64,000 bases of DNA, taken from contig NC_012751.1 of the NCBI RefSeq assembly GCF_000021705.1, positions 248,001 to 312,000 on the forward strand, read 5' to 3'. Below are positions 9,573 to 18,657 of this stretch, one piece after another (within the stretch, counting starts at the first letter, position 1; each line of letters starts with the position of its first letter). The DNA comes from Candidatus Hamiltonella defensa 5AT (Acyrthosiphon pisum). Its GTDB lineage: Bacteria; Pseudomonadota; Gammaproteobacteria; Enterobacterales; Enterobacteriaceae. Under the pieces are notes generated by a model. That model saw nothing but the letters and a program-made list of their open reading frames with translations, had not been told where the DNA came from and did not search any database. A program made the position numbers and the translations under genes.

Positions 9573-9671
9573 TGTTCTCTCTCCTATGAGGAGCCGGAAG
9601 GTTGTCTTAATCTCTGCTGATCAATACTGTTAAAATCATCGATGAGTGAACCAAAATTATTTTGCAAAATT

Positions 9672-9705
9672 GCATTCAATAACATATTATGACTTCATTG
9701 AATGC
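9672..9705 (+). promoter_or_regulatory. Inverted repeat upstream of the fitAB-like operon
   Basis: Perfect 9-bp arms GCATTCAAT (9672-9680) and ATTGAATGC (9697-9705) are separated by 16 bases, ending 19 bases before the antitoxin start. FitA-type ribbon-helix-helix antitoxins bind such spaced inverted repeats as dimers, so this is the likely autoregulatory operator. The AT-rich spacer could hold the -10 element. Confidence 0.55.
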
Positions 9706-9724
9706 TTATTTTTGAGGTAAGACT

Positions 9725-9979
9725 ATGTCAATGTTAACAGTCCGTAATTTACCTGACGAAGTACACCGAGCATTGAGGGTAAGAGCCGCGCAGCATGGAC
9801 GTAGCACCGAAGCTGAAGTCCGGGAAATTTTAGCGATAACCGTTAAACCAGAAACACGTGTCCGTTTGGGGGATGCCCTCGCTGATTTGGGACGCAATAT
9901 CGGCTTAACAAATAAAGATTTTGAGATATTCAATCAGGTAGAAGATAAAATCCCCGCCGAACCGACGAAATTTGAATGA
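9725..9979 (+). CDS. FitA-type ribbon-helix-helix antitoxin
   Basis: An 84-residue antitoxin. SMLTVRNLPDEVHRALRVRA followed by AQHGRSTEAEVREIL is the ribbon-helix-helix DNA-binding domain of the FitA/VapB class. The C-terminal part (LTNKDFEIFNQVEDKIPAE) is the toxin-binding extension. The ATG at 9725 has GAGGTAAG just upstream. The stop overlaps the toxin start (ATGA). It should bind the inverted repeat upstream and block the PIN toxin. Confidence 0.88.
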   Translation: MSMLTVRNLPDEVHRALRVRAAQHGRSTEAEVREILAITVKPETRVRLGDALADLGRNIGLTNKDFEIFNQVEDKIPAEPTKFE

Positions 9980-10419
9980 TTGTTCTCGATACTAATGTGG
10001 TTTCAGAGTCGATGAAACCTCAGCCCCACCCGGCTGTTCGCGCTTGGCTGAACGATCAAGCTGCTGAAACCTTGTATCTGTCTAGTGTGACATTGGCTGA
10101 GTTGCTGTTCGGTATTGGGACCCTTCCAACAGGTAAGCGTAAGAGTATGATTGAACAAGCGCTTAACGGCTTGATGGGCCTGTTTAAGGCTAGGGTGCTT
10201 CCATTCGACACTGACGCCGCGCGGCATTACGCCGAATTGGCTGTGACGGCCAAAGCCAAAGCCAAAGCCAAAGCCAAAGGGCAAGGATTCCCAACCCCAG
10301 ACGGATATATTGCCGCAATTGCAGCCTCCCGTGGATTCATTGTTGCGTCACGTGATATTTCTCCCTACGAAGCGGCCAGAGTCACCGTGATTAATCCATG
10401 GAACATGCAAATAAAGTAG
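9976..10419 (+). CDS. FitB/VapC-type PIN-domain ribonuclease toxin with Lys-Ala repeat
   Basis: A 147-residue PIN-domain toxin expected to cleave RNA. The acidic active-site residues are all visible: MIVLDTN, SSVTLAELLFG, FPTPDGYIAAIA and GFIVASRD. Just before the TPDGYIA motif the protein carries (Ala-Lys)5, encoded by five perfect copies of GCCAAA (10249-10278), where relatives have a short Ala/Arg-rich stretch. The repeat is in frame, so copy-number change would lengthen a loop without breaking the gene. It overlaps its antitoxin by four bases. The gene looks intact. Confidence 0.87.
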   Translation: MIVLDTNVVSESMKPQPHPAVRAWLNDQAAETLYLSSVTLAELLFGIGTLPTGKRKSMIEQALNGLMGLFKARVLPFDTDAARHYAELAVTAKAKAKAKAKGQGFPTPDGYIAAIAASRGFIVASRDISPYEAARVTVINPWNMQIK

Positions 10420-10981
10420 GGCGGGGTCGTTTTACATCCTCATTCTTGAATGTTTTTGTAAATCTCAAGGGCCTTACATATTCGTAGTAAAAGTCACCGT
10501 ATTGTTTCTTCCAGCAACACAGGCGGCAGAGGCCTGTGCCGGTTATCTCGCCCGTCATCGCAGGCGCACTGTTGATTCGGACCGAAGCGATATCTCCATT
10601 GCTTAAGGTCGTGGCGAGTTTCATGCAATCTTTTTCATTCATGCCGGCTGTTGAGACAATAAAACCGATCCCTTTGCCGGTGACGGTGATGGCCCCGCCG
10701 CTGGCATTAAAAAGCCGGTCTCCCACAATCGAAATGCCTTTAGGGATGGCCCCTGAGCGGATGAGCGCAGGGACCAGGTTAGCGGTGCCATAGCCGGTTG
10801 AAATACGTAATGATTTAGTTTCATTCAGTAACGTATTAATAGAGGCCACCGATGAGGTTGAATACACTTTCACATACAACCCCATCCCCGCCGCAGCGAC
10901 CATCGCCAGCCCCACAAAGGCCATGCCCCAACCGATACTCGCATCACTGATATTAAAAATACCTTGCTTTAACGATTTCAT
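10391..10981 (-). pseudogene. pilS: IncI-type major type IVB prepilin PilS, frameshifted near the C-terminus
   Basis: PilS is the major subunit of the IncI thin pilus. The 196-residue frame has the short leader and hydrophobic helix (DASIGWGMAFVGLAMVAAAG), then LLNETKSLRISTGYGTANLV, ALIRSGAIPKGISIVGDRLF, ITVTGKGIGFIVS and DCMKLATTLSNGD. After GEITGTG the frame departs from the family. One base over, the minus strand reads ASAACVAGRNNTVTFTTNM and stops at about 10480. That is the expected PilS end, with the second Cys of the C-terminal disulphide loop. A single-base indel near 10535-10540 therefore replaces the native end with about 50 foreign residues. It lies close to the pilV remnant and the relaxase, all IncI-like. 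Confidence 0.75.
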
Positions 10982-11326
10982 TTTTTTTCCTTTTAGAAGT
11001 GAAACGCCCTTTCAATCAAGCCATACATGAGGTAAAGAGTTTGCCCAGAAATTATTGGGCCACAAATCGGCGAATATGACAGACAAAGACCGAGACAGCA
11101 GGGGCAGTGAATGGGAGACGATTTGAATTTCTTTTTTAATTTTTGGGGATTCAATTGAGTCTCTAAAAAAACAGAGCTGAATAAGACCATTATGAGTGAA
11201 TTGTGATTTATTGTGACTTTTTCATTTTAAAGTATTGATATTTATAAAAAATAAAATATGGCATATTACGACCTATTAGTGGCCTTAAAAAAGGCGATTT
11301 TGAAAATTGATTTTAAGGAATAAAGG
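10982..11326. other. Intergenic region between pilS and the relaxase gene
   Basis: About 345 bases. The left part, read on the minus strand, could be a remnant of the gene upstream of pilS (CGPIISGQTLYLMYGLIERAF), but this is too short to assign. The right part is AT-rich and should hold the relaxase promoter. A small hairpin-like GGCCTTAAAAAAGGC is at about 11281-11296. I see no nikA-like accessory gene and cannot identify an origin of transfer. Confidence 0.4.
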
Positions 11327-13219
11327 ATGGTCGTTGTCATTCCAAAAAAGCGCCGTGATGGAAAATCAAGTTTTCTTAAACTGGTGTTTTACCTCTCTTT
11401 CCGTGAAGATAATCCAGGTGATATTCCCGTGACCGCTGATGCTTTTTTTGACCGTCCTTCCACTTCTAAAATCGCGGTGTTTGATCGTTTAATTGATTAT
11501 ATTGATCGCCATGCTTCCCCTGAATCACAGCAGCTCATCACGCACCTACCCGATGGGAGTCATCGGATTCTTTGTGAAGGCGTTTTATGTCAAACGAACA
11601 CGTTGAGTATTGAAACCGCCTCCTCTGAAATGAATGCGATGGCCTCGAATAATCGTCGTTGTCTCGATCCGGTTTATCATTTTATTTTGTCTTGGCCGGA
11701 AGAAGAAACACCTGAAGACAGTCACATTTTTGACAGTGCTTTGTTTTGTTTAAAGGAAATGGGGATGGTTGATCATCAGTATGTTTTTGCGATTCATCGT
11801 GACACCGATAACCTCCATTGTCATGTGGCGGCCAACCGTATTCATCCCCTTTCTTATCGTGCAGTGAACCTCTATAACGACGTTAAAATTTTGCACAAAG
11901 CCTGCCGAAAATTAGAGCTTAAATATGATTGGAAACCGGATAATGGGTGTTGGAAGAGAGATCAAAATCATCAGATTATTCGAGCTGAATCTCAATATCC
12001 CTCGGCTCCGAGAGCATCGACGCAGTTTGAATATCACGAAGATAAAGAAAGTTTTTATTCGTATGTGGTTCGTACGTGCCGAACAGAGTTGACTTCTATT
12101 TTAAAAGGGCCGCTTCAAGAATGGGAAGAGGTACACGCTGTTTTTTTAAGGGCCCATCTGGAATTGAAAAAAAAAGGTTCTGGGTTGGCTATTTATGACA
12201 AAAATTGTCCGAACAATGTTCCTTTAAAAGCCAGCAGTTTACACCCTCAATTCACTCTTTCGAAATTAGTGCCTCGCATTGGCGAATTTGAAAGTGCGCC
12301 CCGAGTGATGGAATTTAAAAATGAACAAGGGGAGGTGACCTTAACAAACTATATGGTGAGTTCACATTATGATGATCGACTTCATTTGCGTGATCATCAA
12401 GCTCGAATGACTCGCCGATTAGAACGCGCTGAGGCCCGAGAAGAGTTAAAATTGCGTTATCAAACTGACAAAAAAGAAGCGAAATGCCCCTCTTTTGACG
12501 CAAAAAATCGTTTCAGAACTCTTTCCATGACCTTTCGTTTCCGAAGAGCCCATGTGTGTGTTGCGGTGCGCGATCCTTTAATGAGAAAACTGGCCTATCA
12601 TGTGTTGGCTTTTGAGCGAGAAAAAGCGATGGCCGAGTTGCGTTTAAAATTAAAGGAAGAGCGGGAGAACTGGTATCGTTCTCCAGAAAATAGGCGACTG
12701 TCTTATCGTGTTTGGGTGGAACAGCAGGCGTTAAAAGGGGATAAAGCGGCCATTAGCCAGTTAAGAGGGTGGGCTTACCAAGCGAAGCGGGATGAGCGCA
12801 CGGCTTACCTCAGTGATACGGTCATTGAATGTGCCGTTTCAGATGATATTGCGCCGGTTGAGCTCAAAGGCTATACCCATCATATCCACCGTGACGGGGC
12901 GATTGTATACAAAAAGGAAGGAATCACCCAAATGATTGACCGAGGGGAAACCATTGAGATGGCCAGACCGTTTGAAAACGAGGGGGACAATATGGTGGCG
13001 GGGTTACATTTGGCAGAGCAAAAAAGTGGAGAGAAACGGGTTTTCTCGGGTCCGCGGGAGTACGTTGAGAAAGCGTGTTCGTTGGTTCGAGATTTCAATG
13101 AAATGGGTCAGACTGCCTTGAGGTTAACAGACCCTATTCAGCAGAAACGGGTCTGTGAAATGCGGTCTCAAGATAAACCCGCTCCCATTGTATTTGATTC
13201 TCCGAATTTGACTCCCTGA
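11327..13219 (+). CDS. nikB: MobP/NikB-type conjugative relaxase
   Basis: Relaxase that nicks plasmid DNA at the origin of transfer and stays bound to its 5' end. The 630-residue product opens with IPKKRRDGKSSFLKLVFYLS, containing the likely catalytic Tyr22. It then has DRLIDYIDRHASPES, DPVYHFILSWPEEETPED, and the His triad region at about residues 160-175 (AIHRDTDNLHCHVAANRIHP). The R64 NikB protein (IncI1) has the same blocks. NikB has about 900 residues; this one ends naturally at 630 with a different, Arg/Lys-rich C-terminal half. No nikA, oriT or coupling-protein gene is nearby. The frame is intact although neighbouring pil genes are broken, so it may be a recently arrived or still mobile part. 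Confidence 0.82.
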   Translation: MVVVIPKKRRDGKSSFLKLVFYLSFREDNPGDIPVTADAFFDRPSTSKIAVFDRLIDYIDRHASPESQQLITHLPDGSHRILCEGVLCQTNTLSIETASSEMNAMASNNRRCLDPVYHFILSWPEEETPEDSHIFDSALFCLKEMGMVDHQYVFAIHRDTDNLHCHVAANRIHPLSYRAVNLYNDVKILHKACRKLELKYDWKPDNGCWKRDQNHQIIRAESQYPSAPRASTQFEYHEDKESFYSYVVRTCRTELTSILKGPLQEWEEVHAVFLRAHLELKKKGSGLAIYDKNCPNNVPLKASSLHPQFTLSKLVPRIGEFESAPRVMEFKNEQGEVTLTNYMVSSHYDDRLHLRDHQARMTRRLERAEAREELKLRYQTDKKEAKCPSFDAKNRFRTLSMTFRFRRAHVCVAVRDPLMRKLAYHVLAFEREKAMAELRLKLKEERENWYRSPENRRLSYRVWVEQQALKGDKAAISQLRGWAYQAKRDERTAYLSDTVIECAVSDDIAPVELKGYTHHIHRDGAIVYKKEGITQMIDRGETIEMARPFENEGDNMVAGLHLAEQKSGEKRVFSGPREYVEKACSLVRDFNEMGQTALRLTDPIQQKRVCEMRSQDKPAPIVFDSPNLTP

Positions 13220-13349
13220 GCGCATCGCCCCTTTTTATTTTTATCATTTGTTGGAAATGGGTTGTTGTTTGTTGATATTTCGTTAAAAATGGGCAGAGAT
13301 AGCGTATTTATCGGGCGGTATATTTGATAACAATTTGAAAGGATAAAGG

Positions 13350-13691
13350 ATGAATAAAACTGAGTTAATTGAGCAAGTCCGAGACAAGTCTGGCCTGACG
13401 AAGGCGCAATCAACCGAGGCGGTCACCGCTGTTTTTTCGAGTATTATCGAAGCATTGGGGAAAAAAGAGCCGGTGCAAATCATCAGATTTGGGACTTTTA
13501 AAGTCCGCCATCGCAAAGAGCGGATATCTCGTAATCCCAAAACGGGTGAAAAAATCAAAACCCCTGCTCGTGAAGTCGCTGTGTTTTCTGCGGGGAAAAG
13601 TCTGAAAGACTCCGTTCATTTACAAGCGCCCAAACAAACTAAAGTGGCTAAAAAATCAAAAAGCGGAGCGAAGAAAAAGTCATCGGTTTGA
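13350..13691 (+). CDS. HU/IHF-family DNA-binding protein with Lys-rich tail
   Basis: A 113-residue histone-like protein. It starts MNKTELIEQVRDKSGLTKAQ, has IRFGTFKVRHRKERISRNPK with the DNA-bending beta-arm Arg-Asn-Pro motif, and GEKIKTPAREVAVFSAGKSL. The first 90 residues are a complete HU fold. The last 20 are a basic tail (KVAKKSKSGAKKKSSV) not found in the enterobacterial HupA, HupB or IHF proteins. It follows the relaxase by 130 bases with its own AAAGGA site, and its codon use resembles the relaxase, so it is probably plasmid-derived. It may organise DNA near the transfer region; that role is inferred. Confidence 0.88.
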   Translation: MNKTELIEQVRDKSGLTKAQSTEAVTAVFSSIIEALGKKEPVQIIRFGTFKVRHRKERISRNPKTGEKIKTPAREVAVFSAGKSLKDSVHLQAPKQTKVAKKSKSGAKKKSSV

Positions 13692-13709
13692 TCAGAGAAT
13701 AAAAGTTGA

Positions 13710-13795
13710 AGCCTCAGGGAAGATTTTTAATTTTCCTCTGTTTTTAGCTAGGTTTCTTTCATCTTCCCTTCTCAACGAGCTTATTTTCTGAGGCT
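13710..13795. repeat. Nested inverted repeats downstream of the HU-like gene
   Basis: GCCTCAGGGAAGAT at 13711-13724 is matched in reverse by ATCTTCCC (13761-13768) and, further out, CTGAGGC (about 13789-13795). The arrangement could fold as an interrupted hairpin and may act as a terminator for the HU-like gene or mark a lost element. Nothing else is recognisable between 13692 and 13952. Confidence 0.35.
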
Positions 13796-13952
13796 ATGAA
13801 AGAAATCCTGTGCTTCTTAACAGAAGTGGGCTAGTGAAGAGCGCCCACAAAATAAACCTTCCTTGACTCTTTTTTATTCTTCTCTGAATTTTAAGCCTTG
13901 AAAGACCCTGTCGCTTAATTCAAATGGGATCTTGTTTTTTTAAAGCGGATGG

Positions 13953-14660
13953 CTAATGAAGTAATTTGTTTAAACTGTCTTCAGAAAGACCGGTATACAT
14001 TTTAACCTGTTTGAAAGAAAAGCCATTATTTAAGAGATTTTTAGCAATTTCTTCTCTACCTTCTTCTCTACCCTCTTCTCTACCTTCTTCTCTACCTTCT
14101 TCTCTACCTTCTTCTCTACCTTCTTCTCTACCCTCTTCTCTACCTTCTTCTCTGCCTTCTCTTTTGAGTTCTTCTGCTATCGTCATCACATTCTCCCGTT
14201 GAGTGGTTGAATAAAGAGCGTCAAAAAACAACATACGATCTGCCGTTTCTCCTTCTTGAAACAAATAATACAACAAACTTTTAAAGAGTTCATCGTTTAA
14301 CGGAAAAAGCTTATCTAGACGAATAAGATAAGGCGCTATTTCCATCATGTCACGGGTATGAACCATTTTTTGACTCATTTCAAGCCAGGAAATGATCCCG
14401 TGCTTCATAATTTCTTCTTCAGGAAGCATGGTAACATCTACCAATGGAAAAGGTTGTGAGTCTAATATCCTCGCGAGTTCTTTTTCGCAAAAGCAATCCC
14501 GCCAATCCATGCTATGCGGGTAAGGACTTTTCTGCCCGTGATAGAACAGGACAGGCAAGACCAAAGGTAAGGTGTCGTGACCTTGGTCAAGGTGTTGCTG
14601 CATCACCGCCAAGCTGTATTTTTTCATTCTAAAAGCCATCATTTTATCGTCGGTGCTTTG
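13953..14660 (-). pseudogene. Rpn-family recombination-promoting nuclease, 3' half only
   Basis: The minus-strand text QSTDDKMMAFRMKKYSLAVM, LVLPVLFYHGQKSPYPHSMD and LFPLNDELFKSLLYYLFQ belongs to Rpn (PD-(D/E)XK nuclease family transposase) proteins, which drive RecA-independent recombination. The conserved start of the family, including most of the nuclease core before the (I/V)EHQS motif, is missing: the reading begins exactly at the 3' end of group II intron copy A. The C-terminus carries nine tandem Glu-Glu-Gly-Arg units (14050-14160), encoded by a 12-bp repeat and common in this family as a helical linker, then GFSFKQVKMYTGLSEDSL. Because the intron's stop codon is lost, this half is in frame with the intron protein. 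Confidence 0.8.
14049..14160. repeat. 12-bp tandem repeat encoding (Glu-Glu-Gly-Arg)n
   Basis: About nine copies of a 12-bp unit (plus strand TCTACCTTCTTC with T/C variants) encode repeated EEGR in the Rpn-family gene. Unit length is a multiple of three, so slippage changes only linker length. Two units differ by one silent base (ACCCTC). Confidence 0.85.
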
Positions 14661-14696
14661 ATTAGGTAAGCAGGCCGAAAGTGCCCACTCCCTCAA

Positions 14697-14730
14697 GAAC
14701 CGTACGTGCGAGTTACCCCGCATACGGCTC
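14697..14730 (-). ncRNA. Group II intron domain V, copy A
   Basis: The minus strand forms the conserved 34-nt domain V hairpin (GAGCCGTATGCGGGG, then loop, then CGCACGTACGGTTC), the catalytic metal-binding helix of the ribozyme. It is identical to the copy B hairpin at 55931-55964, so the RNA part of this copy may still splice if maturase is supplied in trans. Confidence 0.85.
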
Positions 14731-14741
14731 ACGCAACTTAC

Positions 14742-16424
14742 TGACTTCAACATTTTTCCTTTTTTGCTATGTAATTGTCTGTGGCAATTAGCATGTAACA
14801 ATCTTAAATTAGCTAGCTTGTTATCACCCCCTTCAGCTTTGGGCTGAATATTATGAACATGTAATTGTTCACCATTGTCCACCTCTTGATCACAGAGAGG
14901 ACAATAACCTTTCTGTCGCTTATAGAGGTTGACTTTTATACCACAAATAAAAGGCTGCTTACGTGCCTGCCTATGACGCCAATAATCACGCAATTCAGGA
15001 TTATCGGGGGAAGCATTCTTGGTAACTAGCCAATGACGCTGTATTTTTGTCCATGCATGCTTCCAGAGAAATCCACCGTTTGATTTATCCATAAATACTG
15101 AATAGTCTTCTCTACCTGGTATCTTGCCTAAATAGTGTTTTCTTCGCCACCACCAATGTTTATTGGGATGACGTCGATACAGATATCTACATTGGCGAAT
15201 CCACATCCATTGGTCTATTGCACTGAATGTCTGTTTTGACGCACCAATACGATAGTAATTACACCATCCTATTATTTTTTCATTCAGCTGCATTATGCCT
15301 TCTTTTGTCGGCATGCCAATGATCCTTTTCCAGGTCATTCTCATTTGCTGTCTGTACCTTTTAATCGACTCCTTTGACGGTTTCATTAACAACACATATC
15401 CCCGCTTTCTGTGGCGATTTTCATAATGTCGTATATTAAATCCCAAGAAGTCGAATCCTTCCTTCAGGTGTTTGATACTGGTTTTTTCTTCCGAAAGGGC
15501 TAACCCTCTCTGTGCTAACCAACTTCGCAACTTTATTTTAGCTGTTTCGCATTCTTCACGGGATTTACCTAATACAACAAAATCATCCGCATAGCGCACT
15601 ACTGCATAAGGTTGGCCTTGTTTTGGCTTGCCATTTTTCCAGTATTGAATACCCAGCAAGGTTTCCATTCCGTGGAGTGCAATATTGGCCAGTAGTGGAC
15701 TGATAATCCCTCCTTATGGAGTACCTGCAACACTGGGTATATAGTTGCCATGTTCCAGCACACCGGCTTGTAGCCATTTTTTAATCATGTTTCTTTCGGG
15801 AAATCCCCCGATTGTTTTTATGAGAAAATTATGGTCAATGTTGTCAAATGCGCTTTTAATATCTGCATCCAGTACCCAATGCCTTGTCCCCCGTGCCCTG
15901 GCAATACAGAAAATTTTTTGTATTGCGTCATGGGCACTTCGCCCCGGTCTAAATCCGTAGCTGACTGGTTCAAATTTTGCTTCCCAATAAGGTTCCAGCG
16001 CCGATTTAACTATCGCTTGTCTACAGCGGTCGAGAATGGTTGGGATCCCAAGAGGGCGTTTTTTTCCATTCTTTTTTGCTATGTAAACTCGTTTTACTGG
16101 ATAAACCTTTTCTGAAGTTGTTTGGCTTAATAACTTATAAAGATGTTCTCGTCCTTTATGGTCATTAATTACCTGATTATCTACTCCAGCCGTGTGTTTT
16201 CCCCGATTGACCTGAGTGACTTTCCTGATAGCCAGAAGATGGTTAGCTCTTGATTTCATCATGAGTTTTTGCAGATTTCTGACTTTCTTTAAGTCACCTG
16301 TTGCTGAAGCCCTATATATTCTTTGCCTTAGATTATTAATCATGGCTGTCACAACACGCCAGTTAATAGCATGCCATTCCAGTTGTTGTTCATAGTTTTG
16401 ATTTATTACGTTTGCCATAGGCAT
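14742..16424 (-). pseudogene. ltrA: Group II intron reverse transcriptase/maturase, copy A, inactivated
   Basis: The same 560-codon protein as in copy B, with three telling changes. Codon 237 in the GTPQGG motif of the reverse transcriptase is TAA (15714-15716) instead of CAA, cutting the protein before the catalytic YADD. The HNH nuclease motif reads VHNIQPK instead of VHHIQPK, losing a His. The stop codon is TCA instead of TGA (14742-14744), so the downstream half runs through domains V and VI into the Rpn fragment as one 571-codon frame. The protein cannot support retrohoming. Splicing could still be helped by the intact copy B maturase. Confidence 0.9.
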
Positions 16425-17005
16425 CTAACTCTTCTAAATCAATTCATAACCTTGGTAAAGGATTATATGGGTAAGTCACCCGTTCCACGTCAGCCTCTTT
16501 TCAGAGTAAAGTAATTACCTCTATCAATCCTGTTATGATTTCCAGTTGCCTTTCGGCTGATTGCCTTCGCTTTTTGGAACGTCTTATGCCCACTGTCTCT
16601 TAGTATTTACATCAACACTAAAAGATTAATGGGGTTACCGTGTTTCACACCATGAAGATACATTGAATGGGTTGCCTCCTCTATGCCGGGGAACGGGATC
16701 CGTTGTAAAGAACGAACACTCTTCTTTACCCGTTTCTAACTGTCGTTAAATTTCCCCTTAACACGTCACATCTGATTTCGTGTTTTCGTTGCTGACGACA
16801 TTTTAATCACGGAGATTCACTTTATTCAGCCCATTTCAATTTTGCCTAGCCCCTATTTCTTATTCAGCTTAATACTTTAGTTAGGCTTTCATTCTCGCTT
16901 AGAACAAGAGAATTACTCCTCTTGCACCGAGAAAGTGACAATAAGGTTTCGGATCAACCTTACCCTGATTCAAGGGACTTCTGTGGTGCAACTTTCACGT
17001 CGCAC

Positions 17006-17707
17006 ATGTTCTCCAACACCACAGTAATTTTCCATCTTTTTTAATAACTCCTGATTTGAAGAGTAAATAATTAAGGCGTGATTTTTCAAAGAATCAGGAT
17101 TAATATTCGGATCTTTTTGTGTAAAACAGATAACCCGCATTTTGTTCGGATTGACCCCTTCCTGACATAAAAAATGATAGAATAAATAAGAGATTTCTCC
17201 GCAGAAAGTGGGGGCCCCCTCTATATATTTATCTTCGGTTTCACTGATCATCTCGATTGTTTCAGGTGATGCGGATGTTGTCTGCTTAGAAGTTTGCTCT
17301 TGCAATGAAAGTGGGTCTTGATATGTTTTCGCCACCAGTTCAGCATAAATTCTTTGTACAGTGACCAGATCTCCATCTGCTTTAGCCTCATCAAGTTCTT
17401 TTTTAAAATCATCAAGCCTATCCTTTATGCAATGGTATAGGCTATTGCGCATGGTTATAATATCACTTGCTTGGCAAGAACCGTCTGTTATAAAGTCAGG
17501 TCTGTTTGCTTTATTACAAAAGACACTGGCACGATGAAAAGCAGAAAGAATACTCTCTTTTAAAATGACATCTTTTTCCAGAGAGGGATAGTATTTATTT
17601 TCAATATTATCAATGACATTATTGGTACTTTCATGCCGTACGAAAAGAGGTTTTTGATTTATATGACCGGTTGTCGATGTCCTAGGTAAATTTTTAATTG
17701 TATGCAT
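17006..17707 (-). pseudogene. Unknown protein, 234 codons, 3' end removed by intron copy A
   Basis: I do not recognise this protein. A strong TAGGAG lies 7 bases before ATG 17707. The first 60 residues are polar, followed by helices rich in Lys and Glu (CIKDRLDDFKKELDEAKADG). After a Thr/Ser-rich linker comes GAPTFCGEISYLFYHFLCQE, then VICFTQKD and LKNHALIIYSSNQELL. The Cys in a helix start followed by a His in a beta-strand resembles the layout of papain-fold proteases and transglutaminase-like effectors, but I cannot name a family. The frame runs into the intron at CGVGEH and ends 11 codons later inside intron sequence at 16970. A secreted effector is possible; this is inference only. Confidence 0.5.
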
Positions 17708-17807
17708 AGGTTATTCTCCTAAGATTTGAATGAACACTACATTGAACCAAAATTATCCGTTATTCGAATCGAAAAGCAGTGACAGAAAAATCGTTTTATG
17801 AAGGCAT

Positions 17808-18560
17808 TCAAGCTTTTCCTTGAGCTGCCACCGCAGCCACTTTTTGAGTAATTTCTTCTGCGTTGCCTAAATAATAATGGTTGATAGGCTGCAAAGATGA
17901 ATTAAATTCATACACCAAAGGAACGGCCGTTGGAATATTAATTTCCATAATTTCTTCTTCACTTAAATGATCAACATATTTGACGAGCGCACGAATAGAA
18001 TTTCCATGAGCGACAATAATTACCCTTTTTCCATCGATGATACGGGGCTTAACCACTTCATCCCAATAAGGCACGACACGATCGACGGTGGTGGCTAAGC
18101 TCTCTGTCAGCGGCAGATCATTTTTATTGAGTGTAGCATACAGGCTATCATTAGCAGGAGCACGGGGATCATTTAAATTTAATGCAGGAGGCAAGGTTGA
18201 AAATCCTCTACGCCATTGCTTCACTTGTTCAGATCCGAATTTTGCCGCTGTCTCTGATTTATTGAGACCTTGGAGTGCGCCATAATGACGCTCATTCAGG
18301 CGCCAGGATTTTTCGATTGGTAGATTCTGTTGTTGCAGTACATCTAGAATGAGAGAAAGCGTATTAGTGGCACGTCGTAAAACGGAAGTGTAAGCAAAGT
18401 CAAAAGAGAATCCTTTTTTTTTTAGTAAATTACCGGCCTGTTGTGCTTCAACACGACCTTTTTCGGATAGATCAACATCAGCCCAACCAGTAAAACGATT
18501 TTCTTTGTTCCATTCACTCTCACCATGTCTTACTAAAATTAATTTTTTTATTGTCATCAC
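17808..18560 (-). CDS. gpmA: 2,3-bisphosphoglycerate-dependent phosphoglycerate mutase
   Basis: Glycolytic enzyme that interconverts 3- and 2-phosphoglycerate in the cytoplasm. The protein has LILVRHGESEWNKENRFTGW with the phospho-accepting His, the Glu loop in LNERHYGALQGLNKSETA, and the second His in RVIIVAHGNSIRALV. Length (249-250 residues) is normal. ATG 18557 (MTIKK) is the likelier start; the one at 18560 merely adds a Met. Downstream lies the unknown gene cut by intron A. It appears intact. Confidence 0.97.
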   Translation of the reverse strand: MMTIKKLILVRHGESEWNKENRFTGWADVDLSEKGRVEAQQAGNLLKKKGFSFDFAYTSVLRRATNTLSLILDVLQQQNLPIEKSWRLNERHYGALQGLNKSETAAKFGSEQVKQWRRGFSTLPPALNLNDPRAPANDSLYATLNKNDLPLTESLATTVDRVVPYWDEVVKPRIIDGKRVIIVAHGNSIRALVKYVDHLSEEEIMEINIPTAVPLVYEFNSSLQPINHYYLGNAEEITQKVAAVAAQGKA

Positions 18561-18657
18561 TAAAATTCCTCAATAGAGTACTGATTAAAATAAATAGGGT
18601 TAACTCAGCTGGCGCACACAAACACGAATAGCCTCTGCTTTTACTCTTACTTTGATT

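Larger units (their letters stand above)
14661..17005 (-). mobile_element. Group II intron, copy A (2345 bp), degenerate
   Basis: The 5' end is GTGCGAC (rc of 16999-17005), the group II consensus. The ribozyme core fills 16425-17005. The encoded protein spans 14742-16424. Domain V is the 34-nt hairpin at 14697-14730, followed by a domain VI-like stem, and the intron ends at 14661 with ...CTTACCTAAT. Start and end were fixed by comparison with copy B, where sequence identity begins and ends at the same points; both are 2345 bp. The six bases before the 5' end are GAACAT in both. Upstream is a gene of unknown function and downstream half of an Rpn gene, so the two flanks are not from one gene. 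Confidence 0.9.

Noticed and set aside
13966..14202. ORF of repeated SLPS units on the plus strand
   Set aside because: It is the reverse shadow of the Glu-Glu-Gly-Arg repeat in the Rpn-family gene.
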